In this document: positions 34,727-42,998 of the stretch, one piece after another
Layout: each line of letters starts with the position of its first letter
Numbering within the stretch: position 1 is the first letter of the stretch
NCBI RefSeq assembly: GCF_002211305.1
Contig: NZ_LOKW01000004.1
Coordinates: forward strand, 1-64,000
Length of the DNA: 64,000 nt
Direction of reading: 5' to 3'
Source: Rhizobium sp. R634
GTDB taxonomy: Bacteria; Pseudomonadota; Alphaproteobacteria; Rhizobiales; Rhizobiaceae
Notes under the pieces: generated by a model
Database searches by the model: none
What the model was told of the DNA's origin: nothing
Seen by the model: the letters and a program-made list of their open reading frames with translations, nothing else
Translations under genes and position numbers: made by a program

Positions 34727-35311
34727 TCACGCAGATGAATCAATCAGCCGGGATCGATTCAGGAAACTCGTTGGACGCCGGGAACAGTGCGGCCGATGAT
34801 GCGAACATGGATGCCGACACCGAAATGACGCTGCTTTACAGGATTGATCACGCTCGGAATATGGCGCGTTTCTACAGCCTGTCCGTCGAGCCAAGCTTAT
34901 TCGGAGGCACCGCGCTTGTTCGCCGCTGGGGCAGGATCGGCACGGATGGCCGGCAGAAGATCGAATTCTTCGATACGGCTGCAGAGGCTGCCGATGTTCA
35001 GTCTCGTTTTGCTGCGCAAAAGCTGCGCCGCGGATACGTCCGCGAGCTGTTGCGGATGAGCGGAGGGTAGACTTCCAGTGCGGTTGTGCGACGGGGGAGA
35101 GGTTACCTGGCGCCATTGCCGGCGCAAATCCGGGCCCCTGCGCTTCGACGTCCTTCGGGTCCAGCGTCGCGCTGCCGGCCTGGCGGTTGATGTCGGCCGA
35201 AACGATATGCAGGCACCGATCGAAGCCGTTGGGGCGAAGGAGAATGGCGCCGGCAATGGTGAGGGCTGAGATGAAGATCACAGCGGCCGGCAACAAGCTG
35301 TCTCGCATCAT
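34727..35311 (-). CDS. possible exported small protein reading antisense to the WGR gene
   Basis: The ATG at 35311 follows a good AAGGAAAGG site. The first 25 residues form a hydrophobic signal or anchor helix, and the next 45 have normal codon use, including D-R-C-L-H-I-V-S-A-D-I-N-R-Q-A. After about residue 85 the frame runs antisense through the WGR gene to 34727 and loses coding character (Arg/Ser-rich). I suspect the true protein is about 80 residues and its stop has been lost by a small indel. The function is unknown. Confidence 0.4.
   Translation of the reverse strand: MMRDSLLPAAVIFISALTIAGAILLRPNGFDRCLHIVSADINRQAGSATLDPKDVEAQGPGFAPAMAPGNLSPVAQPHWKSTLRSSATARGRIRGAAFAQQNETEHRQPLQPYRRIRSSAGHPCRSCPSGEQARCLRISLARRTGCRNAPYSERDQSCKAASFRCRHPCSHHRPHCSRRPTSFLNRSRLIDSSA
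34735..35070 (+). CDS. WGR domain protein
   Basis: This roughly 111-residue protein ends in a complete WGR domain: Y-R-I-D-H-A-R-N-M-A-R-F-Y-S-L, then L-V-R-R-W-G-R-I-G-T-D-G-R-Q and A-Q-K-L-R-R-G-Y. WGR domains are best known from DNA-break-sensing PARPs and from bacterial proteins near nucleic-acid enzymes. In rhizobia short stand-alone WGR proteins are common, with unknown role. The start is uncertain: 34684 (GTG), 34735 (ATG) and 34825 (ATG) are all in frame, and the first 35 residues are low-complexity. Confidence 0.75.
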   Translation: MNQSAGIDSGNSLDAGNSAADDANMDADTEMTLLYRIDHARNMARFYSLSVEPSLFGGTALVRRWGRIGTDGRQKIEFFDTAAEAADVQSRFAAQKLRRGYVRELLRMSGG

Positions 35312-35438
35312 TACCTTTCCTTGAAATCCCGCTGGCCGTGTGCCCTGCAACCTAACTATGGATGCAGCGTCTCGCAACGCCGTCAGCAGATCCGCCGCGA
35401 CCGACGCGGCAAGGGCCGGTCGCGGTATCCTTCCCGGT

Positions 35439-36164
35439 CTATTCCGCCGGTGCGGTTCCGATGACGACACCATCGGGTTCATGGCTGAGCCAGCGGTAAA
35501 GCGCGCCGCCGATCACCCCGCCGGCGATCGGCGCCAGCCAGAACAACCAGAGCTGCTGAACGGCCCAGCCGCCGGCAAAGACCGCCACACCGGTGCTGCG
35601 CGCCGGATTGACCGATGTATTGGTGACATCGATGCTGATCAGGTGGATGAGCGTCAGTCCGAGACCGATGGCAAGCGGCGCAAAGCCGGCAGGCGCCTTG
35701 CCGTGCGTTGACCCCATGATGATGAGCAGGAATACCGCCGTCAGCACCAGTTCTGCCAGGAAACATGCAAACAGGCCGTATTGGCCGGGTGAATGTTCGC
35801 CGTAGCCGTTCGAAGCGAAGCCGGCGGAGGGATCGAATCCGGCTTTGCCGCTGGCGATCAGGTAAAGCACGCCGCCGCCGATAACGGCGCCGACTACCTG
35901 AGCGACGATATAGGGGGCAATCTGGTTTGCTGGGAACCGTCCGCCGGCTGCGAGGCCGATCGTGACGGCCGGGTTCAGATGGCAGCCCGAGATATGGCCG
36001 ATCGCGTAGGCCATGGTCACGACAGTCAACCCGAACGCCAACGCCACTCCGAGATAGCCGATTCCGACATTCGGCAGGCCTGCCGCGATCACGGCGCTGC
36101 CGCAGCCGCCAAACGTCAGCCAGAACGTGCCAATTGCTTCCGCTGTATATTTCCTCATCGTCAT
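35439..36164 (-). CDS. aqpZ: aquaporin Z
   Basis: A 241-residue major intrinsic protein with six membrane helices and both pore motifs, H-L-N64-P-A66 and V-N186-P-A-R189. The histidine after helix 5 (T-L-I-H-L) and the N-P-A-R arginine fit the water-selective AqpZ filter rather than a glycerol facilitator, and the extra GlpF loop is missing. A small inverted repeat TCTCT-CGAT-AGAGA lies just upstream of the start. It appears monocistronic. Water exchange during osmotic shifts is the known family role. Confidence 0.93.
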   Translation of the reverse strand: MTMRKYTAEAIGTFWLTFGGCGSAVIAAGLPNVGIGYLGVALAFGLTVVTMAYAIGHISGCHLNPAVTIGLAAGGRFPANQIAPYIVAQVVGAVIGGGVLYLIASGKAGFDPSAGFASNGYGEHSPGQYGLFACFLAELVLTAVFLLIIMGSTHGKAPAGFAPLAIGLGLTLIHLISIDVTNTSVNPARSTGVAVFAGGWAVQQLWLFWLAPIAGGVIGGALYRWLSHEPDGVVIGTAPAE

Positions 36165-36273
36165 GGAAACCTCTCTCGATAGAGATCATGCGTCGCCACC
36201 CTGGCGGGCATTGAGGAACCCTAACGCCGGGAGATTGCGTGAGGCATACTTTTCGTCGGGCGTTCGGCAGGCC

Positions 36274-36966
36274 TTAACCGCGAATGTAATCCGGGTACTG
36301 CGCCTTGATCAGATCGATGATCGACAGTGTGCCGGACAGATGTTTTCTGAGCGCCGCCGTCGCCGCTTCAGGATTACCCGACGCGATGGCGTCGACGATG
36401 GATTCATGGTCGGCAAGGACTGTCTGCATCTTGCCCGGCATCGGGAGGTTGAGGCGCCGCAACCGGTCGAGATGCACGCTCTGGCGCCTGACATTGGCCC
36501 AAAGCTGCAATATGCCCGCCTTCTCGTAGAGCTTCCGGTGGAAATCGCGGTCAATGTCGTCGAAGATGTCATAAGTTTCCGGAGACTGAACCGCCTTCTG
36601 CCGCGCCAGAATCTCGCGCAGCTCCGCCGCCGTCTCGCCTGGCGCCTCTTCGGTCAACCGCCGCACCGCCTCAAGCTCGATCGATAGCCGCAGAAACTGC
36701 GCCTGCCTCGCATGGTCGGTGTCGATCTTGGCGACAACGGTCGCATATTGCGGATAAACTTCAACAAGTCCTTCTTCCTGAAGCCGCATCAAGGCATCGC
36801 GTACAGGGGTCTGGCTCACGCCGAATTCCAGCTGCAGCGAGGCGCGGGACAATACCGTCCCCGGCGCAAGTTCCACCGTCAGTATCCTCGCCCGCAATAT
36901 CTCATGGATTTGCAGCGCCACCTGTCGTGACCGATCCAACTGGCTTTCCCGAACCATTCCGCTCAT
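36274..36966 (-). CDS. GntR-family (FadR/FCD) transcriptional regulator
   Basis: A 230-residue regulator with an N-terminal winged helix (residues about 15-80; S-R-A-S-L-Q-L-E-F-G-V-S-Q-T-P-V-R-D-A-L) and an all-helical FCD ligand domain. The FCD domain includes D-x-x-F-H-R-K-L and D-H-E-S-I-V-D-A-I, supplying metal/ligand residues. FCD ligands are usually small organic acids. It is divergent from the NMT1-type ABC transporter operon. A near-perfect palindrome at 37020-37045 lies between them and is the obvious operator. Confidence 0.88.
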   Translation of the reverse strand: MSGMVRESQLDRSRQVALQIHEILRARILTVELAPGTVLSRASLQLEFGVSQTPVRDALMRLQEEGLVEVYPQYATVVAKIDTDHARQAQFLRLSIELEAVRRLTEEAPGETAAELREILARQKAVQSPETYDIFDDIDRDFHRKLYEKAGILQLWANVRRQSVHLDRLRRLNLPMPGKMQTVLADHESIVDAIASGNPEAATAALRKHLSGTLSIIDLIKAQYPDYIRG

Positions 36967-37019
36967 GTCCCTGCCCTTCTTCCGCCTCGTGCAAATCGAC
37001 TAGATCACATTTTTTGGGT

Positions 37020-37045
37020 TGATGCACTGATGCATTAGTGCTTCA
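37020..37045. promoter_or_regulatory. palindromic operator for the GntR regulator
   Basis: The core GCACTGATGCATTAGTGC at 37024-37041 is a near-perfect 18-bp palindrome centred on ATGCAT. TGA on the left and TCA on the right extend the symmetry to 26 bp. It lies in the 143-bp divergent region between the GntR gene and its likely target operon, overlapping where a promoter would be expected. The regulator pairing is inferred from position. Confidence 0.7.
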
Positions 37046-37109
37046 ATGAAGAAATCCGCCTCGGGAGGGGCGGCAGAGGGCTCTCGCCCGCATCCTTTGG
37101 GAGGACCAG

Positions 37110-38114
37110 ATGCAAATTCTAAAACATTGTCTTGCGGCCGCGGCCCTGACACTCGGCCTTGCTTCGGCCAGCCAGGCGGAGGAAAAGACCGCTATCTCGA
37201 TTACCCGCCAGCCGGGCATCCTCTATCTCGCCAGCCACGTCATGGAGACGCAGAAGCTGATCGAAAAGCACGCGGCCGCCGAGGGTGTGGCTGATGTGAC
37301 TGTCGAATGGCGGACCTTCAGCGGCGGCGGCGCTCAGACGGATGCCTTGCTGGCCGGCAATGTCGACGTCGTCAATACCGGCACCGGTAACCTGCTTCTG
37401 CTCTGGGACCGCACCAGAGGAAAAGTGAAGGGGATCATCACCAGCTCCGCGCAGCCGGTGATCATGGTCAGCAATGACCCGCGCATCAAGTCCCTCAAGG
37501 GCATTACCCCCTCCGACAAGATCGCCGTGCCGACGGTCGGCGTGTCGACCCAGGCCATCCTGCTGCAGATGGCGGCGGCGAAAATGTTCGGCGAGGACAA
37601 GGTCAAGTCATTCGATTCCAACACCGTTCAGCTGGGACATCCGGACGCGGTTGCTGCGATCGCCAACCCGAACCACGAAGTGAAGAACCATTTTTCGGCG
37701 CCGCCTTTCCAATATATCGAACTGAAGCAGCAAGGCGTGCACAGGGTGACCGATTCCAAGGAGATTCTCGGAGGTGCGCTGACACAGGCGACCTTCTTCA
37801 CCACCACGGCATTCGCCGATGCCAACCCGAAGATCGTCAAGGCGCTGCGCGAAGCGACGGAAGAAGCAGTCGCTTTCATCAAGAAAGACCCCAAGGCCGC
37901 CCTGGAAGCCTACAAGACGGTATCGGGCGACAAGACCAGCCTCGATGATCTGCTCGCCATGCTGAAGGAACCGGGCATGGATGAATGGCGCACCGACCCG
38001 CAGGGTACGATGAAGTTTGCCGAGCACCTGCACAAGATCGGTACGCTCAAGACCATGCCGAAAGCCTGGACCGACTATTACCTGCCCGACTCCGCCTATC
38101 TCAACGGCAACTGA
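37110..38114 (+). CDS. ABC transporter substrate-binding protein (NMT1/SsuA-like)
   Basis: A 334-residue periplasmic protein with a signal peptide cut near A-S-Q-A-E. The fold is the NMT1/SsuA/TauA class: T-R-Q-P-G-I-L-Y-L-A-S-H near the start and S-G-G-G-A-Q-T-D-A-L-L-A-G-N-V-D-V-V at about 70-87. Such proteins usually bind sulfonates, nitrate, pyrimidine precursors or aromatic acids. The downstream IlvD/Edd and RraA-like genes instead point to a hydroxy or sugar acid. GGGAGG lies 6 nt before the start. Confidence 0.88.
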   Translation: MQILKHCLAAAALTLGLASASQAEEKTAISITRQPGILYLASHVMETQKLIEKHAAAEGVADVTVEWRTFSGGGAQTDALLAGNVDVVNTGTGNLLLLWDRTRGKVKGIITSSAQPVIMVSNDPRIKSLKGITPSDKIAVPTVGVSTQAILLQMAAAKMFGEDKVKSFDSNTVQLGHPDAVAAIANPNHEVKNHFSAPPFQYIELKQQGVHRVTDSKEILGGALTQATFFTTTAFADANPKIVKALREATEEAVAFIKKDPKAALEAYKTVSGDKTSLDDLLAMLKEPGMDEWRTDPQGTMKFAEHLHKIGTLKTMPKAWTDYYLPDSAYLNGN

Positions 38115-38122
38115 CGGCACCT

Positions 38123-38151
38123 GGGAGCGGCGCTTAAAACCCGCCGCTCCC
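38123..38151 (+). terminator. stem-loop between binding-protein and ATPase genes
   Basis: Perfect 10-bp arms GGGAGCGGCG (38123-38132) and CGCCGCTCCC (38142-38151) enclose a 9-nt A-rich loop. There is no U-run, so it is more likely a 3' stabiliser or partial terminator that lets the binding protein be made in excess over the transporter. Confidence 0.7.
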
Positions 38152-38172
38152 CCTCTTCAAGGAGTAATTCCA

Positions 38173-38991
38173 ATGCTTCAGGCCATTGCCCGCACCGGCA
38201 ACGAGACCGCCCCGGCGGCCGAGAGAGAGCCCCTTCTCAAGGTCGACAATGTGACGCTGCGCTATAAGACCCCGAACCTGTTGGTCACCGCCACCGAGGG
38301 CGTCAGTTTCTCCGTCAGCCAATCCGACAGGTTCGTGCTGCTCGGCCCGTCCGGCTGCGGCAAGTCAACGCTTCTGAAAGCTGTCGGCGGCTACATGGCG
38401 CCGTCGGCTGGCTCCATCCATATCAATGGGCGGCAGGTGAAGTGTCCGGGGCCTGACCGCATGATGGTCTTCCAGGAGTTCGACCAGCTCATGCCCTGGA
38501 AAACCGTGCTCGAGAACGTCATGTTTCCGCTGCTGGTCGCCCGCAAGCTGCCGAAAGGCGAAGCCGAAGCATTGGCGCGCGAGTATATCGACAAGGTGAA
38601 GCTGACGCGCGCCGTCGACAGTTATCCCCACACACTATCCGGCGGCATGAAGCAGCGCGTCGCCATTGCCCGCGGCATGGCGATGCAGCCGGATATCCTG
38701 CTGATGGACGAGCCTTTCGCAGCGCTCGATGCCCTCACCCGCCGGCAAATGCAGGACGAGCTGCTCCAGCTTTGGGAAGACACCAAGTTCACCGTCATCT
38801 TCGTCACCCATTCGATTGCCGAAGCGATCAAGATCTCGAACCGGATCCTGCTGTTGTCGCCGCACCCGGGCAGGGTCAAGGCGGAAGTGGTCGATGTCGA
38901 CAAGGTCAGCCATGAGGACGGCAGCGCCGCGGCGCTCGAGCGTGACGTCCATAACCTGCTGTTCCCCTCGGAACCCGGCCACAAGGAATAG
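38173..38991 (+). CDS. ABC transporter ATP-binding protein (SsuB/TauB-like)
   Basis: A 272-residue nucleotide-binding subunit with Walker A G-P-S-G-C-G-K-S-T, Q-loop M-V-F-Q-E-F-D-Q-L, signature L-S-G-G-M-K-Q-R and Walker B I-L-L-M-D-E-P-F, followed by the H-loop T-H-S-I-A. It energises uptake with the permease that starts 5 nt downstream. The ATG at 38173 follows AAGGAG. All catalytic motifs are intact. Confidence 0.93.
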   Translation: MLQAIARTGNETAPAAEREPLLKVDNVTLRYKTPNLLVTATEGVSFSVSQSDRFVLLGPSGCGKSTLLKAVGGYMAPSAGSIHINGRQVKCPGPDRMMVFQEFDQLMPWKTVLENVMFPLLVARKLPKGEAEALAREYIDKVKLTRAVDSYPHTLSGGMKQRVAIARGMAMQPDILLMDEPFAALDALTRRQMQDELLQLWEDTKFTVIFVTHSIAEAIKISNRILLLSPHPGRVKAEVVDVDKVSHEDGSAAALERDVHNLLFPSEPGHKE

Positions 38992-38995
38992 AACC

Positions 38996-39865
38996 ATGTT
39001 GTCCGCAAACATCATTCTCGCGCCCGATGTCGAGGCCGCCAAGCCCTACGACAACGTCAAACCGGTCGAACAGAGGCTCAGTGCATTCGAAACGCTCTGG
39101 GGCGTCGGCGCATTGCGCAAGACATTGCTGATCCTCACGCTGGCAATCGTCTGGCAGGTCTACGCCTCCTATCTCGACAATCCCCTTCTGTTCCCGACGC
39201 TCAGCGACACGATCGTCACGCTGGTCGATCGCTTCGCCGATGGCACGCTGCCGGCCCGCATCTGGACGACGCTGCAGATCCTGTTCATGGGATATGCGCT
39301 CGGCACCGTGCTCGCCGCACTCCTGACCGTGCTCGCCATCAACACGCGCATCGGCACGGATTTTCTCGAAACGATGACGGCGATGTTCAACCCGCTGCCG
39401 GCGATATCGCTCCTGCCGCTGGCGCTGATCTGGTTCGGTCTCGGCGCCTCCAGCCTCGTCTTCGTGCTCGTGCATTCGGTTCTGTGGGCGGTGGCGCTGA
39501 ATACCCATTCCGGTTTCCTCGGCGTCTCGCGCACCTTGCGCATGGTCGGCGCCAATTACGGCCTGACGGGGATTTCCTATGTGCTGCGGATCCTCGTGCC
39601 GGCCGCCTTCCCTTCCATTCTCACCGGCCTGAAGATTGGCTGGGCCTTCGCATGGCGCACGCTGATTGCCGCCGAGCTCGTCTTCGGCGTCTCCTCGGGC
39701 CAGGGAGGCCTTGGCTGGTTCATCTTCGAGAACCGCAACCTTCTCGATATTCCGGCAGTCTTCGCTGGCCTCTTGACCGTGATCATCATCGGCCTGATCG
39801 TCGAAAATCTGGTCTTCCAGACGATCGAGCGCCACACCATCCAGAAATGGGGAATGAAGGAATAG
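38996..39865 (+). CDS. ABC transporter permease (SsuC/TauC-like)
   Basis: A 289-residue inner-membrane protein with six predicted helices. The coupling-loop EAA motif is seen around G-V-S-R-T-L-R-M-V-G-A-N-Y-G-L-T-G. The binding-protein-dependent transport domain begins near residue 90. It is the membrane channel of the NMT1-type transporter and is most likely a homodimer, since no second permease is present. Confidence 0.9.
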   Translation: MLSANIILAPDVEAAKPYDNVKPVEQRLSAFETLWGVGALRKTLLILTLAIVWQVYASYLDNPLLFPTLSDTIVTLVDRFADGTLPARIWTTLQILFMGYALGTVLAALLTVLAINTRIGTDFLETMTAMFNPLPAISLLPLALIWFGLGASSLVFVLVHSVLWAVALNTHSGFLGVSRTLRMVGANYGLTGISYVLRILVPAAFPSILTGLKIGWAFAWRTLIAAELVFGVSSGQGGLGWFIFENRNLLDIPAVFAGLLTVIIIGLIVENLVFQTIERHTIQKWGMKE

Positions 39866-39903
39866 CCGCGAATGCAATTTTCCCATCCCGAGAAGGTATC
39901 CTC

Positions 39904-41640
39904 ATGACACACAGAAAAACGCCGGACATGCTGCGAAGCGCGCGATGGTTCGCGCCTGATGACCTTCGCAGCTTCGGCCATCGCTCGCGCATGATGCAGC
40001 TCGGCTACGCCGAGGAAGATTTCCGCGGCAAGCCGATCATCGGCATCCTGAACACCTGGTCGGAGCTCAATACCTGCCACGCCCATTTCAAGGAACGCGT
40101 GCACGACGTGAAGCGAGGCGTCTCCCAGGCCGGCGGCTTCCCTGTCGAGCTGCCGTCGCTGTCGGTCGACGAAAGCTTCACCAAACCCACCTCCATGCTC
40201 TACCGCAACATGCTGGCGATGGAGACGGAGGAGATGATCCGCTCGCATCCGCTCGATGGCGTGGTGCTGATGGGAGGCTGCGACAAGAGCACGCCGGGCC
40301 TCGTCATGGGCGCGCTGTCGGTCGGAGTGCCGATGATCTACCTGCCCGCCGGGCCGATGCTGCGGGGCAATTACGCCGGCAAGATTCTCGGCTCCGGCTC
40401 GGACGCGTGGAAATATTGGGACGAGCGCCGCGCCGGCAACATCACCGATGCGGAATGGCTCGGCGTTCAGGGCGGCATCGCCCGCTCGGCCGGCACCTGC
40501 ATGACGATGGGAACCGCCAGCACCATGACGGCGATCGCGGATGCGATGGGACTGACGCTGCCGGGGGCATCGTCCATTCCCGCCGTCGACGCCAATCATC
40601 AGCGGATGTCGGCCGCCTGCGGCCGGCGGATCGTGGAAATGGTCTGGGAAGACTTGAGGCCGGACCAGATCGTCACCGAAGCGGCGTGCCGCAACGCGGC
40701 GATCGTCGCCATGGCGACCGGCTGTTCCACCAACGCCGTCGTCCATCTGATCGCGATGGCCCGGCGCGCCGGAATCAACCTGACGCTCGACGATCTCGAT
40801 CTGCTGGGACGGGTGACGCCGCTCATCGCCAACGTCCGCCCTTCCGGCAAAGACTATCTGATGGAGGACTTCTTCTATGCGGGCGGCCTCAGGGCGCTGA
40901 TGAAACAGCTCGAAGACAGGCTGGACCTGACGGCGATGACGGTCACCGGAAAGACCATGGGCGAGAATTTGATCGGCGCGGTGGTCTATAATGACGACGT
41001 CATCCGGCCGCTTTCCAACCCGGTCTATCACGAGGGATCGCTCGCCGTCCTGCGCGGCAATCTCTGCCCCAACGGCTCCGTCATGAAGCCTGCGGCCTGC
41101 GACCCGAGATTTCATGTGCACCAGGGGCCGGCGCTCGTCTTCGACAGCTATCCCGACATGAAGAAGGCGATCGACGACGAAAATCTCGATGTCACGCCCG
41201 ACCACGTCCTCGTGCTGCGCAATGCCGGGCCGCTGGGCGGACCGGGCTTTCCGGAATGGGGCATGCTGCCGATCCCGAAGGCGCTGATCAAGCAGGGGCA
41301 TCGCGACATGCTGCGCATCTCGGACGCGCGCATGTCGGGCACCTCCTACGGCGCCTGCATCCTGCACGTGTCGCCCGAGAGCTATGTCGGCGGCCCGCTG
41401 GCGCTGCTCAGAACCGGCGACATCGTTCGCCTCGACCTGCCGAACCGCCGGCTCGACATGCTGGTGGACGAGGCCGAACTCCTCCGCCGCCGCGATGCAT
41501 GGAAGGCTCCGGAGCCGCATTTCCAGCGCGGCTACGGCTGGATGTTCTCCCGCCATGTCACACAGGCCGACCAGGGTTGCGACTTCGATTTTCTTGAAAC
41601 CGGCTTCGGCAAAAGCGCCGGCGAACCGGACATTTATTGA
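39904..41640 (+). CDS. IlvD/Edd-family dehydratase (sugar-acid dehydratase-like)
   Basis: A 578-residue Fe-S dehydratase with the family motifs G-G-C-D-K-S-T-P-G, A-G-T-C-M-T-M-G-T-A-S-T-M, and P-G-A-S-S-I-P-A-V near mid-length. It is closer in layout to the L-arabonate/D-xylonate/D-galactonate dehydratase branch than to biosynthetic IlvD, and it sits in a catabolic operon. These enzymes remove water from 2,3-dihydroxy acids to give 2-keto-3-deoxy acids. The next gene could act on that product. The sugar acid itself cannot be read from sequence. Confidence 0.88.
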   Translation: MTHRKTPDMLRSARWFAPDDLRSFGHRSRMMQLGYAEEDFRGKPIIGILNTWSELNTCHAHFKERVHDVKRGVSQAGGFPVELPSLSVDESFTKPTSMLYRNMLAMETEEMIRSHPLDGVVLMGGCDKSTPGLVMGALSVGVPMIYLPAGPMLRGNYAGKILGSGSDAWKYWDERRAGNITDAEWLGVQGGIARSAGTCMTMGTASTMTAIADAMGLTLPGASSIPAVDANHQRMSAACGRRIVEMVWEDLRPDQIVTEAACRNAAIVAMATGCSTNAVVHLIAMARRAGINLTLDDLDLLGRVTPLIANVRPSGKDYLMEDFFYAGGLRALMKQLEDRLDLTAMTVTGKTMGENLIGAVVYNDDVIRPLSNPVYHEGSLAVLRGNLCPNGSVMKPAACDPRFHVHQGPALVFDSYPDMKKAIDDENLDVTPDHVLVLRNAGPLGGPGFPEWGMLPIPKALIKQGHRDMLRISDARMSGTSYGACILHVSPESYVGGPLALLRTGDIVRLDLPNRRLDMLVDEAELLRRRDAWKAPEPHFQRGYGWMFSRHVTQADQGCDFDFLETGFGKSAGEPDIY

Positions 41641-41653
41641 GGGAGAAATGAGC

Positions 41654-42379
41654 ATGACCGACTATGTGCTGAGCGACGCGACCCGGGCGAAATTCAAGAA
41701 GATCTCCACCGCGTCGATCGCGACCGCCCTCTTCAAGCGCGGCCTTCGAAACCAGTTCATCCAGGGCGTCGTGCCCGTGGCGCCCAAGGCGGAGGTGATG
41801 GTGGGACAGGCATTCACGCTGCGCTACATACCCGCCCGCGAAGACCGCAATCCGATCACCGTCTTCCAGAATCCGAACCATCCGCAAAGAGTTGCGATGG
41901 AGACATGCCCTCCGGGGCAGGTGCTGGTGATGGATGCCCGCAAGGACGCGCGGGCCGCAACGGCCGGCTCGATCCTGATCACCCGGCTGGCGCTGCGCGG
42001 CGCGGCCGGCGTCGTCTCGGACGGCGGCTTTCGCGATGCCGCGGGGATCGGAGCGCTCGATATGCCGGCCTATTACGCCAAGCCGTCCGCTCCGACCAAT
42101 CTCACTCTGCATGAAGCGCTCGATATCAACGTGCCGATCTCCTGCGGCGACGTGGCGGTGTTTCCAGGAGACGTACTGGTCGGCGATCGCGACGGCGTCA
42201 TGGTCATCCCGGCGCATCTCGCCGACGAGATCGCCGATGAATGCACGAATATGGAAAACTATGAGGACTTTGTCCTTGAGCAGGTCAAGGCTGGGGAAAC
42301 TATTATCGGCCTCTATCCTTGCACGAAGGACGAGCACCGGCAGAAATACCAGGCCTGGCGCAAGGAAAACGGCCGCTGA
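41654..42379 (+). CDS. RraA-like aldolase/decarboxylase family protein
   Basis: A 241-residue RraA-fold protein with the metal/catalytic block S-D-G-G-F-R-D and the late V-F-P-G-D-V-L-V-G-D-R-D-G-V-M-V-I-P. This group includes 4-hydroxy-4-methyl-2-oxoglutarate aldolase and oxaloacetate decarboxylase, and many stand-alone members act on keto-acids. In this operon it may cleave the product of the dehydratase. The ATG at 41654 has GGGAG 8 nt upstream; 41648 is too close to it. Confidence 0.87.
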   Translation: MTDYVLSDATRAKFKKISTASIATALFKRGLRNQFIQGVVPVAPKAEVMVGQAFTLRYIPAREDRNPITVFQNPNHPQRVAMETCPPGQVLVMDARKDARAATAGSILITRLALRGAAGVVSDGGFRDAAGIGALDMPAYYAKPSAPTNLTLHEALDINVPISCGDVAVFPGDVLVGDRDGVMVIPAHLADEIADECTNMENYEDFVLEQVKAGETIIGLYPCTKDEHRQKYQAWRKENGR

Positions 42380-42453
42380 GCCCGCCGCTCTGGTCGATGG
42401 AACCATAATCTCTTCTGCAGGTTTCCTTTGGTCAAAAACTGGAGGAGATCACC

Positions 42454-42939
42454 ATGAACCGCAATCTTACCGCCTTGCTCGGCATCCTCGCGGTCGCAGG
42501 ATACCAGAATCGTGACAAGATCAATGAAATTCTGAAGAACCTGACCCAGGGAGGCCAGCGCTCCCCGGGCCAAGTGGCCCCCGGAACCGCGCAGGGTGGC
42601 CTTGGCGATATCCTCGGCAACCTGACGAGAGGCGGTGGCCTCGGCGATCTCATTCGCGGCGGGTCCGCCGGCGGCATTCTCAGCGGCGGCCTGGGCGGAC
42701 TTGTGGATCAGTTGACGAAAAACGGCCGCGGCGATGTGGCGGATTCCTGGGTCAAACCCGGGCCGAACCAGCCGATCGAAAGTCCCGATCTTGCCGATGC
42801 ATTGGGCGATGAAGTTCTGTCGGAACTGACTGAGAAGACCGGTCTCAGTCGGGAAGAGATCGTCTCGCGCTTGTCTCGTGAGCTTCCGCGCGCCGTCGAC
42901 GATCTGACGCCCGATGGCAGGGTGCCGGACAGCATCTGA
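42454..42939 (+). CDS. YidB/DUF937-family protein
   Basis: A 161-residue protein with a Gly-rich middle (G-G-L-G-D-I-L-G-N-L-T-R-G-G) and a C-terminal YidB-like region, G-D-V-A-D-S-W-V-x-P-G-P-N-x-P-I, ending in L-S-R-E-L-P-x-A-V-D-x-L-T-P-x-G-R-V-P. The family is widespread in proteobacteria and uncharacterised. It has its own GGAGG site and lies after, and probably outside, the transporter operon. A strong bidirectional terminator follows. Confidence 0.85.
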   Translation: MNRNLTALLGILAVAGYQNRDKINEILKNLTQGGQRSPGQVAPGTAQGGLGDILGNLTRGGGLGDLIRGGSAGGILSGGLGGLVDQLTKNGRGDVADSWVKPGPNQPIESPDLADALGDEVLSELTEKTGLSREEIVSRLSRELPRAVDDLTPDGRVPDSI

Positions 42940-42948
42940 TCGAAGCCA

Positions 42949-42989
42949 GATGGCGGCGCCCGCGGGCCGATGCCGTAGGCGCCGCCATC
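42949..42989. terminator. bidirectional terminator between convergent genes
   Basis: Perfect 12-bp arms GATGGCGGCGCC (42949-42960) and GGCGCCGCCATC (42978-42989) enclose a 17-nt loop. It lies in the 59-nt gap between the convergent YidB-like and GMC oxidoreductase genes, so it can serve both. Confidence 0.75.
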
Positions 42990-42998
42990 AAACTGGTT

